A stretch of DNA of 47,756 nucleotides from Crocinitomicaceae bacterium. GTDB taxonomy: Bacteria; Bacteroidota; Bacteroidia; Flavobacteriales_D; Crocinitomicaceae. A program made the position numbers and the translations under genes. This document shows positions 23,792-31,745 of this stretch, one piece after another. The notes under the pieces are model-generated. The model did no database searches and had not been told where the DNA came from. It was given only the letters and a program-made list of their open reading frames with translations. Location: contig JABURP010000053.1 of NCBI GenBank assembly GCA_014762645.1, positions 1 to 47,756 on the forward strand. Direction: 5' to 3'. Positions within the stretch are counted from its first letter, which is position 1. The number at the start of each line of letters is the position of its first letter.

Positions 23792-25159
23792 TTATTTAAA
23801 CTGCGTCAGCAATTGCTTCAGGTCTCCTTCTTTTTGTTCACCTGAAACCATATTTTTAAATGTAATCCGACCTTCCTGTAACTCCTTTGAACCGATCATT
23901 ACAACAAAAGGAATATTGCGGTCATTGGCGTATTTCATCTGTTTCTTCATCTTGGCATCTGTTGGGTACACTTCACAAGAAATGCCGTTTGATCTCAATT
24001 CTTTTGCGTAGATCATGGATTGTTTTTGCTCTTTCTCACCGAAATTGATGAACAACACCTGAGTAGCCGTTAAAGCCGATTCAGGAAAGAGGTTTAGTTC
24101 TGTCATCACATCAAAAATTCGGTCTGCTCCAAAAGATATTCCAACGCCTGACATTCCATCAAGGCCAAACAAAGAGGTCAGGTCATCATAGCGTCCACCG
24201 CCACAAATACTGCCAATTTTCACATTGTTGGCTGCAACTTCAAAAATAGCACCGGTATAGTAATTTAAACCTCTTGCCAGGGTAACTTCAAACTCGAGTT
24301 TGGCCTGACTTAATCCAAGATCTGTAGCTTCTTCAATCACATATTCCAACTCTTCAATTCCTGTCAATCCCACCTCTGATTCCTTCAAAAAATCCTTTAA
24401 CTGATCTAATTTTTGCTGGTTTGATCCATTGAGTTGAAAAAGTGGATCAATTTTTTCGATTGCTGCTGAGGAAATACCTCTTTCCTTTAATTCACTGACA
24501 ACACCGTCTTTGCCTATTTTATCCAATTTATCTATGGCTACAGTTATCGGGACAATCTTTTCAGATTCCCCACAAACCTCAGCAATTCCACTCAGTATTT
24601 TTCGGTTATTGATCTTAATGGAAAAATCTGTTAACCCTAAATTTGATAGTGCTTCATCAAATATCTGCACCAGTTCCACTTCATACAACAAAGAATCACT
24701 TCCTACCACATCAGCATCACATTGATAAAATTCACGATACCTCCCCTTTTGTGGTCGATCTGCACGCCAAACCGGTTGAATTTGATAGCGTTTAAACGGG
24801 AAAGACAAATCATTTTGGTTCATCACTACGAACCTTGCAAAGGGCACTGTCAAATCGTAACGAAGCGCTTTATCTGAAATTGAATTGGCAAACTTTGCCA
24901 GATTATCTTCCTTCAGTGCTGCCGCATCTGCTTTTCCAAGTTTATCTCCTGAATTTAAAATGCGAAAAATCAACCTGTCTCCTTCTTCACCATATTTCCC
25001 CATAAGCGTTTCTGTCGTCTCCATGGATGGCGTTTCTATAGGCAGGAAACCATATTTTTCGAATACAGATTTGATTGTACCGAAAATATAATTACGCTTT
25101 GCCATGACATCTGGAAGGAAGTCACGAGTACCTTTAACGATAGATGGTTTTTTACTCAT
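23792..25159 (-). CDS. hisS: Histidyl-tRNA synthetase
   Basis: A 455-residue class II synthetase. Motif 1 is around [15 protein letters not shown], motif 2 is [20 protein letters not shown], the histidine-specific segment is [14 protein letters not shown], and motif 3 is [11 protein letters not shown]. The C-terminal anticodon-binding domain (about 360-455) ends [16 protein letters not shown]. It is somewhat longer than the E. coli enzyme, as is usual in Bacteroidota. It is the first gene of the run down to 19948; a -7 box (TAAATTTG, minus strand, 25182-25189) lies 22 bases before the ATG. Confidence 0.97.
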   Translation of the reverse strand: MSKKPSIVKGTRDFLPDVMAKRNYIFGTIKSVFEKYGFLPIETPSMETTETLMGKYGEEGDRLIFRILNSGDKLGKADAAALKEDNLAKFANSISDKALRYDLTVPFARFVVMNQNDLSFPFKRYQIQPVWRADRPQKGRYREFYQCDADVVGSDSLLYEVELVQIFDEALSNLGLTDFSIKINNRKILSGIAEVCGESEKIVPITVAIDKLDKIGKDGVVSELKERGISSAAIEKIDPLFQLNGSNQQKLDQLKDFLKESEVGLTGIEELEYVIEEATDLGLSQAKLEFEVTLARGLNYYTGAIFEVAANNVKIGSICGGGRYDDLTSLFGLDGMSGVGISFGADRIFDVMTELNLFPESALTATQVLFINFGEKEQKQSMIYAKELRSNGISCEVYPTDAKMKKQMKYANDRNIPFVVMIGSKELQEGRITFKNMVSGEQKEGDLKQLLTQFK

Positions 25160-25181
25160 AGGTTATCTACTTGGAGAGGCA

Positions 25182-25189
25182 CAAATTTA
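25182..25189 (-). promoter_or_regulatory. -7 promoter element of hisS
   Basis: TAAATTTG on the minus strand, a full TAnnTTTG match, 22 bases before the hisS ATG. No convincing -33 TTG is seen. Confidence 0.45.
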
Positions 25190-25296
25190 ATGTTTTGGCT
25201 GGGTTTATTGTGTGATTTAATCGCTATTCAATAAAATGTGCTGATTGTATAAATTTTTTAATTCCGAAGTATCTTATATATTTACTTTGCAACTCA

Positions 25297-25569
25297 ATGG
25301 AAAAGAAACCCAAAAAGAAACCGAACCCTGCAACCCCATACATTGTAGCTGGCACTGCCGGCATATATGTTTTAGTTATGATCATCTTATATGGCCCTAA
25401 GAAAAGGCTAAATTATGGTTCAATCAATGATGTTTTTAGTGCAGAAAGTTTAGAAGCACCCTGGGACGTGTTAGCATATATCATATCGATAATAGTTGCT
25501 GGTTTTACTTTTTTCCTTACCTATAATTATGTAAACAGAAACAGAGATGATATAGACGATATCGAATAA
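25297..25569 (+). CDS. Small two-helix membrane protein of unknown function
   Basis: A 90-residue protein: a lysine/proline-rich N terminus (MEKKPKKKPNPATP), helix 1 (about 15-32, YIVAGTAGIYVLVMIILYG), a short loop, helix 2 (about 57-78, WDVLAYIISIIVAGFTFFLTY) and an acidic tail (RNRDDIDDIE). It has the charge pattern of an inner-membrane hairpin with both ends in the cytoplasm. The near-consensus box TTACTTTG at 25282-25289 ends 7 bases before the ATG. No family is recognised. Confidence 0.75.
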   Translation: MEKKPKKKPNPATPYIVAGTAGIYVLVMIILYGPKKRLNYGSINDVFSAESLEAPWDVLAYIISIIVAGFTFFLTYNYVNRNRDDIDDIE

Positions 25570-25592
25570 GTCAATGTTACTTTTAAAATCAG

Positions 25593-25600
25593 TAATTTTG
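25593..25600 (+). promoter_or_regulatory. -7 promoter element of the DUF4258-like gene
   Basis: TAATTTTG, a full TAnnTTTG match, 16 bases before the ATG at 25617, in the 47-base gap after the small membrane protein gene. It suggests that the second gene has its own promoter. Confidence 0.45.
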
Positions 25601-25616
25601 CCAACAAATTTCATCC

Positions 25617-26330
25617 ATGTCCAAATTTAAGACGCGTCTACGGTATTACATGATTGGTTTTGGTTTAGGCCTCGTATTTATGTTCATGATCTTTGGTAAC
25701 CGGGCCTGTTCATGGCTCCCCGAAAATCGTGTAAAAAATATGATCGCAGAAAAACAACTGATCGTTGGTGACAGTGTATGGGATTTAATGCAATGTCAGG
25801 GTGTTGATAGTGAGGATATCTATCGTTTTTTAAATGAGGATGGTGATGTTGATTTCAGTGACAGTAAAACAAGAAGTTATCCAAAAGAATATCTGTTCAA
25901 GGGGGATAAAAACAATGAGGATCTAAGTATAACATTTGCTTTGTATGATGAGTATTCTGAAGTGATTGATTTTGATTTTTCACAAAAGAACTGTGCTACA
26001 GATAAATCAAATACGGATAAAATGCCCGTACCGCTTCCCGCTTCTCAGGTAAGAAAGATAATTGAAGCCAAAGAAATGCGGATAAAGGAAAAAGCGCAGT
26101 GTGAGATGAAGTGTTACGGTTTAACTGAAAAACAAGTTTTGGCATTTCATACAGGTGCGGATGTCGTGATGGCTGAAACAAATCCTCATGCGGACCCCAA
26201 CGGTTATTATACCATGAGAGGAAAAATAGCCGGGAAAGTTTATAGTGTCACCTACATAGATGGGGAAAACAGGACCCGTATATCTAGGATTAAAGGATCT
26301 ACCGAATGTGATTGTAATGTAGAAGATTGA
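25617..26330 (+). CDS. Membrane-anchored protein with a duplicated DUF4258-like domain
   Basis: A 237-residue protein with a basic N terminus and one transmembrane anchor (about 11-28, MIGFGLGLVFMFMIFG), followed by a conserved-looking ACSWLPENRV segment. Two related units follow: about 37-120 (VKNMIAEKQLIVGDSV... DVDFSDSKTRS) and about 143-235 (VRKIIEAKEMRIKEKAQ... ADVVMAETNPH). Both have the order basic helix, cysteine-containing strand, then an aspartate-rich 'GDVDF/GADVVM' strand. I recall similar Flavobacteria proteins annotated DUF4258. Their function is unknown. Confidence 0.7.
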   Translation: MSKFKTRLRYYMIGFGLGLVFMFMIFGNRACSWLPENRVKNMIAEKQLIVGDSVWDLMQCQGVDSEDIYRFLNEDGDVDFSDSKTRSYPKEYLFKGDKNNEDLSITFALYDEYSEVIDFDFSQKNCATDKSNTDKMPVPLPASQVRKIIEAKEMRIKEKAQCEMKCYGLTEKQVLAFHTGADVVMAETNPHADPNGYYTMRGKIAGKVYSVTYIDGENRTRISRIKGSTECDCNVED

Positions 26331-26372
26331 TTGGTATTCTGAACCAAACCATAAGTAGTAAACAGATACCCT

Positions 26373-26912
26373 CTAGTGCTCTGTAGATTTTTGATCCGAT
26401 AGAACAAGTATCAAATCCTTAAGCAGTTCTAATTTCTCAGATTTCACGTCAGAACTTTCAAAAATCAATTTTGATTGCAAGTAAAACTTTTCACGCTCCG
26501 CTACTTTTTCATTCACGAAGTTTCGCATCTTCTCCGGGTCATTTTTAAACGGAGCAATAAGCGGACGCACGGTTTTAGATTGCATTAATCTGGTAGTCAG
26601 AATACCGTTATCAACCTTTAAATATACCGGTACTCCTTTCTGTCTCAAAACCTTCATAACATCCTCCTGGCAGGGTGTTCCGCCACCTAGGGAGATAACG
26701 GCCTGCTTATCGTTTATTTTTTTGATCCAGTTCTTCTCTAATTCTCTGAAATAGTCTTCTCCTTTTTGCGCAAAAATTTCTTCCACACGCATTTTTTCCT
26801 CCTCTTCAATTGCCTTATCCATATCAACAAAAGTAGTGTCTAAACGTCCTGCTAAACGTTTGCCTAAAGTTGTTTTTCCGGCCCCCATAAATCCAATCAG
26901 GTACACTTGCAT
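26373..26912 (-). CDS. aroK: Shikimate kinase
   Basis: This 179-residue enzyme phosphorylates shikimate in aromatic amino acid synthesis. Walker A is GFMGAGKTT (about 7-15), the shikimate-binding DMDKAIEE follows at about 31-38, then RELEKNWI, GGGTP (about 76-80) and the lid arginines in SKTVRPLI. Length and motifs are standard. A perfect -7 element (TAGATTTG, minus strand, 26917-26924) ends 4 bases before the ATG, so the mRNA is probably leaderless. It converges with the gene at 25617, leaving 42 bases with no strong terminator. Confidence 0.95.
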   Translation of the reverse strand: MQVYLIGFMGAGKTTLGKRLAGRLDTTFVDMDKAIEEEEKMRVEEIFAQKGEDYFRELEKNWIKKINDKQAVISLGGGTPCQEDVMKVLRQKGVPVYLKVDNGILTTRLMQSKTVRPLIAPFKNDPEKMRNFVNEKVAEREKFYLQSKLIFESSDVKSEKLELLKDLILVLSDQKSTEH

Positions 26913-26916
26913 AGGG

Positions 26917-26951
26917 CAAATCTATTGAGATTTAACTGATCTCGTGACAAA
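26917..26951 (-). promoter_or_regulatory. aroK promoter, directly against the start codon
   Basis: On the minus strand TTTG (26948-26951), 23 bases, then TAGATTTG (26917-26924). The ATG at 26912 follows after 4 bases, placing the predicted transcription start at the start codon. Confidence 0.6.
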
Positions 26952-26974
26952 TACAAGAAAATTAAAATATTTAC

Positions 26975-27004
26975 TTGTGGAATTAAATAAAGCCGCTATA
27001 TTTG
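26975..27004 (+). promoter_or_regulatory. tRNA-Lys promoter
   Basis: TTG (26975-26977), 19 bases, then TATATTTG (26997-27004), a full match to the Bacteroidota consensus, about 41 bases before the mature tRNA-Lys 5' end. Confidence 0.75.
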
Positions 27005-27045
27005 CACCCGCAAACGGGGAAAAAGTTCTCCAGGTATGCAAACTA

Positions 27046-27118
27046 GATCTGATAGCTCAGTTGGTAGAGCATCTCCCTTTTAAGGAGAGGGTCCTGGGTT
27101 CGAGCCCCAGTCAGATCA
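27046..27118 (+). tRNA. tRNA-Lys, anticodon TTT
   Basis: A complete 73-base cloverleaf. Acceptor GATCTGA pairs with TCAGATC. The D arm is GCTC...GAGC. The anticodon stem TCTCC/GGAGA encloses the loop CTTTTAA with anticodon TTT. The T arm is CTGGG-TTCGAGC-CCCAG. Discriminator A73 is followed by CAG, so CCA is not encoded and must be added enzymatically. A hairpin terminator follows at 27122-27148. Confidence 0.97.
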
Positions 27119-27121
27119 CAG

Positions 27122-27148
27122 AAAGGTGACAGAGATGTCACCTTTTTT
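27122..27148 (+). terminator. Intrinsic terminator after tRNA-Lys
   Basis: AAAGGTGACA (27122-27131), loop GAGA, TGTCACCTTT (27136-27145), then further T to 27148. It is a strong stem with a U tract, 3 bases after the tRNA. Confidence 0.9.
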
Positions 27149-27162
27149 GTTCAAATGAGTAG

Positions 27163-27170
27163 TATATTTG
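27163..27170 (+). promoter_or_regulatory. -7 promoter element of tRNA-Leu
   Basis: TATATTTG, a full TAnnTTTG match, ending 6 bases before the mature tRNA-Leu 5' end at 27177. The nearest TTG (27147-27149) is at only 13 bases spacing and lies in the T tract of the preceding terminator. Confidence 0.6.
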
Positions 27171-27176
27171 GACAAA

Positions 27177-27263
27177 GCCCAGGTGCTGGAATTGGTAGAC
27201 AGGCATGGTTGAGGGCCATGTGTCCGTTTGGGCGTGCGGGTTCGACTCCCGCTCTGGGCACCA
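27177..27263 (+). tRNA. tRNA-Leu, anticodon GAG
   Basis: A class II tRNA of 87 bases including an encoded CCA (27261-27263). Acceptor GCCCAGG pairs with TCTGGGC (one G-T). The anticodon stem CATGG/CCATG encloses the loop TTGAGGG with anticodon GAG. The variable arm is long (TGTCCGTTTGGGCG), and the T arm is GCGGG-TTCGACT-CCCGC. Together the long variable arm and GAG anticodon identify leucine. Confidence 0.96.
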
Positions 27264-27272
27264 GGAAATGAG

Positions 27273-27304
27273 AAACCGATATGCAATTGCAGGTCGGTTT
27301 TTTT
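27273..27304 (+). terminator. Intrinsic terminator after tRNA-Leu
   Basis: AAACCGA (27273-27279) pairs with TCGGTTT (27294-27300), with a self-complementary TGCAATTGCA in the loop, followed by TTTT. Confidence 0.75.
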
Positions 27305-27380
27305 CATAGTAGGTTCTGCCTGTAATTAATTATCACTCCTCCACCTGTTCCAAATCATATTTTCTCCAGGCCTGTCTGCC

Positions 27381-27388
27381 TAACTTTG
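27381..27388 (+). promoter_or_regulatory. -7 promoter element of the cytochrome c peroxidase gene
   Basis: TAACTTTG, a full TAnnTTTG match, ending 7 bases before the ATG at 27396, so only a very short leader is expected. No clear TTG is found upstream. Confidence 0.55.
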
Positions 27389-27395
27389 TGAGATT

Positions 27396-28460
27396 ATGGT
27401 TTACAGATATTTGATCAGTTTTACGGCATTGTTCATCCTGGCCGTTTCTTGCCAAAAAGAAGAGCCGGAACCTACCGTAGAAGACGGTCCTACACCCTAT
27501 AATTTGCCGAACCCATTTAACAGTATCCCTGCAATGGAAGAGCCTGATTATAACCCAACCACGGTGGAGGGTGTCAAACTGGGTAGAAAACTATACTACG
27601 ACAATATCCTTTCCATGAATGGCTTGTCTTGTTCCAGTTGTCATCTTCAGGGTTCATCCTTTACAAACTATGGAACAAGTCCGAACGGGTTGGAAATTCC
27701 ACCACATGTTAATTTAGGCTGGAACAAGGCGTACGGTTGGACCGGTTCCGTAACGGCTTTGGATAGCGTTGCCCTGGCGGATCTTGAAGAAGGAAACATC
27801 TTTCTAAATGCCAACAACGACACGATCAAAGCCAGGTTATTAGCACATCCTGAATACCCGCAACTTTTTGAAGCAGCTTTTGGAGTAGATATAGCAGCTA
27901 TTAGTGAAGATGAAAGAAAAATCTGTATCAGCTTTGCACTGGCACAATTCATCCGTACCTTGATTTCTTCTGATTCAAAGTTTGACAAATACTTGAGGGG
28001 AGAAACCACATTAACCGCTCAGGAACTGGGTGGCTTTGATATTTTCATGCAGGAAGATAAAGGTGATTGTTTCCATTGCCACGGTGATGTTTATAATCCA
28101 CTCTGGACAGATGGTTTATTTCATAATAACGGTTTAAAAAGTACCCATACGGGAGATGACATGGGGCGTTATCTCGTTACTAATAACCCCGCAGATATTG
28201 GAAAATTCAAAACCCCTACCCTCAGAAATATTGAACTGACAGCTCCCTATATGCATGATGGTAGTTTGGGTACGTTAGAAGAGGTTGTTGCCTTTTACAG
28301 TTTTGGCCTACAGGATTCGCCAACAATTGATCCCCTGATGAAAAAAGTTCACAGTGGTGGAGCTCAGCTAAACCCTACCGAACAGGCTGCACTGGTTGCC
28401 TTCTTGAAAACATTAACAGATTACACTTTTATTTCCAACCCAGATCTGGGACCGCCATAA
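27396..28460 (+). CDS. Di-haem cytochrome c peroxidase (MauG/CcpA family) lipoprotein
   Basis: A 354-residue protein with a lipoprotein signal (ending LAVSC; Cys19) and two haem c sites: CSSCH (Cys79-His83) and CFHCH (Cys225-His229). Family blocks include KLGRKLYYDNILSMNG, FKTPTLRNIELTAPYMHDGS (with the distal Met/His region) and LVAFLKTLTD near the end. It probably reduces hydrogen peroxide in the periplasm using cytochrome electrons; MauG-type oxidation of another substrate is possible. It is monocistronic, with a promoter at 27381 and a terminator at 28467. Confidence 0.93.
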   Translation: MVYRYLISFTALFILAVSCQKEEPEPTVEDGPTPYNLPNPFNSIPAMEEPDYNPTTVEGVKLGRKLYYDNILSMNGLSCSSCHLQGSSFTNYGTSPNGLEIPPHVNLGWNKAYGWTGSVTALDSVALADLEEGNIFLNANNDTIKARLLAHPEYPQLFEAAFGVDIAAISEDERKICISFALAQFIRTLISSDSKFDKYLRGETTLTAQELGGFDIFMQEDKGDCFHCHGDVYNPLWTDGLFHNNGLKSTHTGDDMGRYLVTNNPADIGKFKTPTLRNIELTAPYMHDGSLGTLEEVVAFYSFGLQDSPTIDPLMKKVHSGGAQLNPTEQAALVAFLKTLTDYTFISNPDLGPP

Positions 28461-28466
28461 AATAAA

Positions 28467-28494
28467 AAGAGCGGAACAAGTTAGTTCCGCTCTT
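28467..28494. terminator. Terminator between convergent genes
   Basis: A perfect 11-bp stem, AAGAGCGGAAC (28467-28477) and GTTCCGCTCTT (28484-28494), with loop AAGTTA. A-rich bases on the left and T-rich bases on the right let it serve both the peroxidase gene and the convergent gene at 28502. Confidence 0.88.
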
Positions 28495-28501
28495 ACTTTA
28501 T

Positions 28502-30121
28502 TTAGTAGGTTAATTTTTCTAACCTAAAGTCTAATTTTTTCTCTTTCTTATAATACTCACCAATGGTCACAAAACCAGGTTTAGCTGCTTCAAACCAAAA
28601 CCGTTTTGCGTCTGTATTTATAGGAATTCTCTGTGTTTCTATTTTACCATTTTCAATTTGAATGACACCAAGCATAACATCTGATTTTTCTTTTGCTTTG
28701 TCATCTTTTTCTTCTTTTCTGTTGGCATCAACATAGACAACGGTATGTTTGTTTTTCTCTTTGTCATTTGAAGTAAAGGAGTAATCAAACCCACCTGTGG
28801 ATTTCACATAGTATCCTAAAAAGGCACTACTATAAAGCCCCATACCTTTTTGAAGGTAAACAGAAGTACGTTTTTTCTTCACAACCTTAAAATCAATTAG
28901 TTCATTGCTTTCATCTAACTCCATAACAATCATATTTGAAACGCGAATTTCAAAGGCAGCAGCATCTGAACTTCCTCCTGTGGCACCAGCCAATACGTTC
29001 ATTGCAACTCCTCCGGCACTTACTTGTTTTCTAAATTGCTCTCCAATTAAAAAGTAATGTCCGTCAGATTTAATCACATCATGAAAGAAAATAGAAAAGC
29101 CGTCTTTTGCTTCTTTCTTATCTTCTTCTGTAAGATTTTCGTTTTTGAATTTTGCAATATCACCATCCCATGAAAATTTCTTCATGTCTTTTTCATTTCC
29201 AGACATATCAATTTCACGCACAAATAACCCCTGACTTTTATCTTTCAAGAAGTCGTCACCAGGCTTAAAGTACTCACCTATCAATATGATTTTATCAGAC
29301 CCTTTGGCGAGGTATGTTTTTAACACGGTTAGTTTACCTTCTGAACCATTTCCCATTGGCACTTCCTTGATTAAAGTACCATCTTTTGGATTGATCAAGT
29401 GGAAAAAGGCATCCATTTTCTTTGACATAGCTCCCTTACGCTTGTATATTGTTGCTGTTATTACCTCATCAGAAATATTTGAAATTTCAGCTGATTCATA
29501 TAGCTTAGAATCTTCAGCGGATCCATATCTCCACAACTCGTTCATTTTATTATCAAACGCAATCAGGTTATAACCGGTCTTTTTATTTTTGGTATAGGAT
29601 GAACGTACAAACCCTTTAGATCCCAAAGGAAAAATAGTGACATTTTCAGTGCCTGAATTCAATGAACTCGCAGATAACGCCAAATCAGCCCGTGGAATTT
29701 CCTTTCTATCAACTTTGTGATTACCTAGTTGTTTTCCGTTTCTATCATAGGTAATAAACTCATACCCTGTTTTGCTGTCATAAAAGAAAAGAATAAATGC
29801 CTTTTCATTATAGACAATCTCCAAAAGATATGACCTCTTGGGTCTCGTAATTGCAATTTCTTTTACTGCATTAAGATTGTCATCAAAAATTTGAATTTCA
29901 TAAGTTGAGTTTTTTCTGTCTTCCTTCTCTTTAAAGAAGAAAACGTAATACCCAACGAGTTTATCATTTTCAATTATTGCTCCTGAAGATTTTGCACTCC
30001 GAAGCTTAAGGACGTTTGGTATTGAGGTTGATTGACAAATGCCAATATTCGCCCACATGAACAAGGCAACAATTGCCAGCGGCATTTTAATTAAACGGTT
30101 ACTTTTTGATGTATTCTTCAT
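28502..30121 (-). CDS. Secreted protein of unknown function, possible beta-propeller
   Basis: A 539-residue protein with a signal peptide (about 1-30, ending IGICQS). The body has repeated strand-turn-strand units such as YEIQIFDDNLNAVKEI, YEFITYDRNGKQLGNHKV and YNLIAFDNKMNELWRY, which suggests a propeller-like fold. A Gly/Ala/Ser segment (GGVAMNVLAGATGGSSDAA) and a lysine/glutamate-rich stretch lie in the second half. The start overlaps the end of the M48 protease gene by 23 bases; a later Met (residue 13) would remove the overlap but lacks the basic n-region. No family is recognised. Confidence 0.75.
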   Translation of the reverse strand: MKNTSKSNRLIKMPLAIVALFMWANIGICQSTSIPNVLKLRSAKSSGAIIENDKLVGYYVFFFKEKEDRKNSTYEIQIFDDNLNAVKEIAITRPKRSYLLEIVYNEKAFILFFYDSKTGYEFITYDRNGKQLGNHKVDRKEIPRADLALSASSLNSGTENVTIFPLGSKGFVRSSYTKNKKTGYNLIAFDNKMNELWRYGSAEDSKLYESAEISNISDEVITATIYKRKGAMSKKMDAFFHLINPKDGTLIKEVPMGNGSEGKLTVLKTYLAKGSDKIILIGEYFKPGDDFLKDKSQGLFVREIDMSGNEKDMKKFSWDGDIAKFKNENLTEEDKKEAKDGFSIFFHDVIKSDGHYFLIGEQFRKQVSAGGVAMNVLAGATGGSSDAAAFEIRVSNMIVMELDESNELIDFKVVKKKRTSVYLQKGMGLYSSAFLGYYVKSTGGFDYSFTSNDKEKNKHTVVYVDANRKEEKDDKAKEKSDVMLGVIQIENGKIETQRIPINTDAKRFWFEAAKPGFVTIGEYYKKEKKLDFRLEKLTY

Positions 30122-31628
30122 CTTTTATTTGATTTATAATTAACATGACATAATAATTCCTTGATCGCTCTCTTTCAATGTGATATCTGATCCAAAAATC
30201 GTCGTATCGTTCATTATAAACATCCATCATTATCATGGATGCGTTTGCTAAATCTAGGTTTGTTAAATCAGGATGGTTTTTATTCCAAACTTGTGCAATA
30301 CTGAAACATTGATCTGGGCTTATTTCCCTAAGAAAGTACAGCATATAATTATAGAGGGAGTCGTAGTAGGGGCTTTGATTGGCAATTCTTTTACCAGCTC
30401 TCCGCTTCTTTTTTTCATACCCCAGATAAGCGAAACTGAATGGTATAGTTTTTCTGACAAACAGGTTTTCAGGCTCCCGTTCGTATAGCCTCAAAGAATA
30501 GAATATAGCTCGATCAAGGTTGCCTTTATACAGGGCGTTTACGATCAGCTCTCCTTCTGCCAATGAACGATACTTTAAAAAACGTTCCTCATTTTTATCT
30601 TCATTCGTTTTTGGAATTTCACTGATTCTTTCCAGAAATGCCGCTTTTCGTTCTTCATTGTGCGGATGAGTTCGTAGCAAATCTTCCAACGTATCTTTCT
30701 CTTCCTTGAAAATACCTAATGACGACTCAACTACTGTATCCAGTGCTTCTGAAAAATCCAGACCCGTTTGCTCAAGGTTTAATAAGTTAACCAAGTCCAG
30801 TGCTGTTGTATCCCTTTCTTTTAAGCTATTTTCAAAAATATCAAAAAGACCTGTTGCGCGCCACGGACTATATCCGCATTTCTCAAGTACATTGAAACCA
30901 TAATCGTCTGCTTCCCGCTCCTGTAATCTCGATTTTTCTTTACTGGATAATAACCACGGGAGCATAATTTCATTTAGGGTAGATACAGTTCGATACTCCT
31001 GGTATTTGATTGCTTTGATACGCCTTTGTATAGAGTCATTCGTTACTAAATCCGCGTATCGTGTTATCGTACTGTCATAATGATTTAACTCATTGTGCCC
31101 TAATTCATGTGCTATTACAAAAACTAACTGGTCCTCATTCTCAACTCTGTATATTAGTCCTAAATGAATGTATAGTTGATCATCTCCAATGTTAAATGCA
31201 TTAGGAGAATCGTCTCTAACGAGATAGAGTTTACGTTTTTCATTAATTTGAAGTGAATTTACTACAAGGTCTACCAAACTCTGCACATAGTCGTACAGTT
31301 CTCCATCTATAATCAGGTCTCCCGCTTCAAGCATAGAGAGAAAATGTCTCTCGCGCGCTTCATACTTCTCTTTTAGAGCCCTATAATATTTTCCAGAATA
31401 ATGCTGCTTTGCCGCTTTACAAGAATTAGTGCAGATAAGCTTTGCCCGCTCTTCCAATCCTTCATGTTCAACAACTAGTCGGGATGGTTCAAAACAACGC
31501 ACTTCTTCCTGCGCAATTAGTACTGAGAAGGAATTAATGCATACAAAGAATAAAAGGTAAAATATGCGTGAAGTCAGTCTGATGTCATAAGTTTTGGTAC
31601 GCGCAAGATAATAAATTTTGTGTTTCAC
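30099..31628 (-). CDS. M48-family zinc metalloprotease with C-terminal helical extension
   Basis: A 509-residue protein with a signal peptide after a basic n-region (hydrophobic core about 21-38, ending LIAQ). The M48 motif HELGH is at 174-178, and the downstream zinc ligand is probably Glu239 in READDYG. After the protease domain comes a helical, TPR-like part (about 330-509). Periplasmic M48 proteases of this layout (BepA-like) serve outer-membrane quality control; that role here is inference. It is coupled to the secreted protein at 28502 by a 23-base overlap. A -7-like box (TTGATTTG) ends 5 bases before the ATG. Confidence 0.88.
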   Translation of the reverse strand: MKHKIYYLARTKTYDIRLTSRIFYLLFFVCINSFSVLIAQEEVRCFEPSRLVVEHEGLEERAKLICTNSCKAAKQHYSGKYYRALKEKYEARERHFLSMLEAGDLIIDGELYDYVQSLVDLVVNSLQINEKRKLYLVRDDSPNAFNIGDDQLYIHLGLIYRVENEDQLVFVIAHELGHNELNHYDSTITRYADLVTNDSIQRRIKAIKYQEYRTVSTLNEIMLPWLLSSKEKSRLQEREADDYGFNVLEKCGYSPWRATGLFDIFENSLKERDTTALDLVNLLNLEQTGLDFSEALDTVVESSLGIFKEEKDTLEDLLRTHPHNEERKAAFLERISEIPKTNEDKNEERFLKYRSLAEGELIVNALYKGNLDRAIFYSLRLYEREPENLFVRKTIPFSFAYLGYEKKKRRAGKRIANQSPYYDSLYNYMLYFLREISPDQCFSIAQVWNKNHPDLTNLDLANASMIMMDVYNERYDDFWIRYHIERERSRNYYVMLIINQIKDEEYIKK

Positions 31629-31644
31629 ATATACAAATCAATTA

Positions 31645-31666
31645 AACTATTTAGTTAATCGATTAA
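31645..31666. promoter_or_regulatory. Palindromic operator candidate between divergent genes
   Basis: AACTA-TT-TAGTT (31645-31656) overlaps a perfect 12-bp palindrome, TTAATCGATTAA (31655-31666). It lies 14 bases upstream of the putative -7 box of the M48 gene, about where its -33 box would be, in the 117-base gap between the divergent genes at 31628 and 31746. Confidence 0.45.
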
Positions 31667-31745
31667 ATAAATTATACACACATTCTATCTTTCAAAACTG
31701 CCTTGAAATAATATCTTTATAGCTTCCTAAACAATTTTCGATTGA

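Noticed and set aside
26331-26372. Terminator between the convergent DUF4258-like gene and aroK
   Set aside because: Only a weak TTGGT/ACCAA pairing without a T run is visible, so I do not call one.
26944-27307. Short open frames across the tRNA-Lys and tRNA-Leu genes on both strands
   Set aside because: They are explained entirely by the tRNA sequences, promoters and terminators; no coding signal remains.
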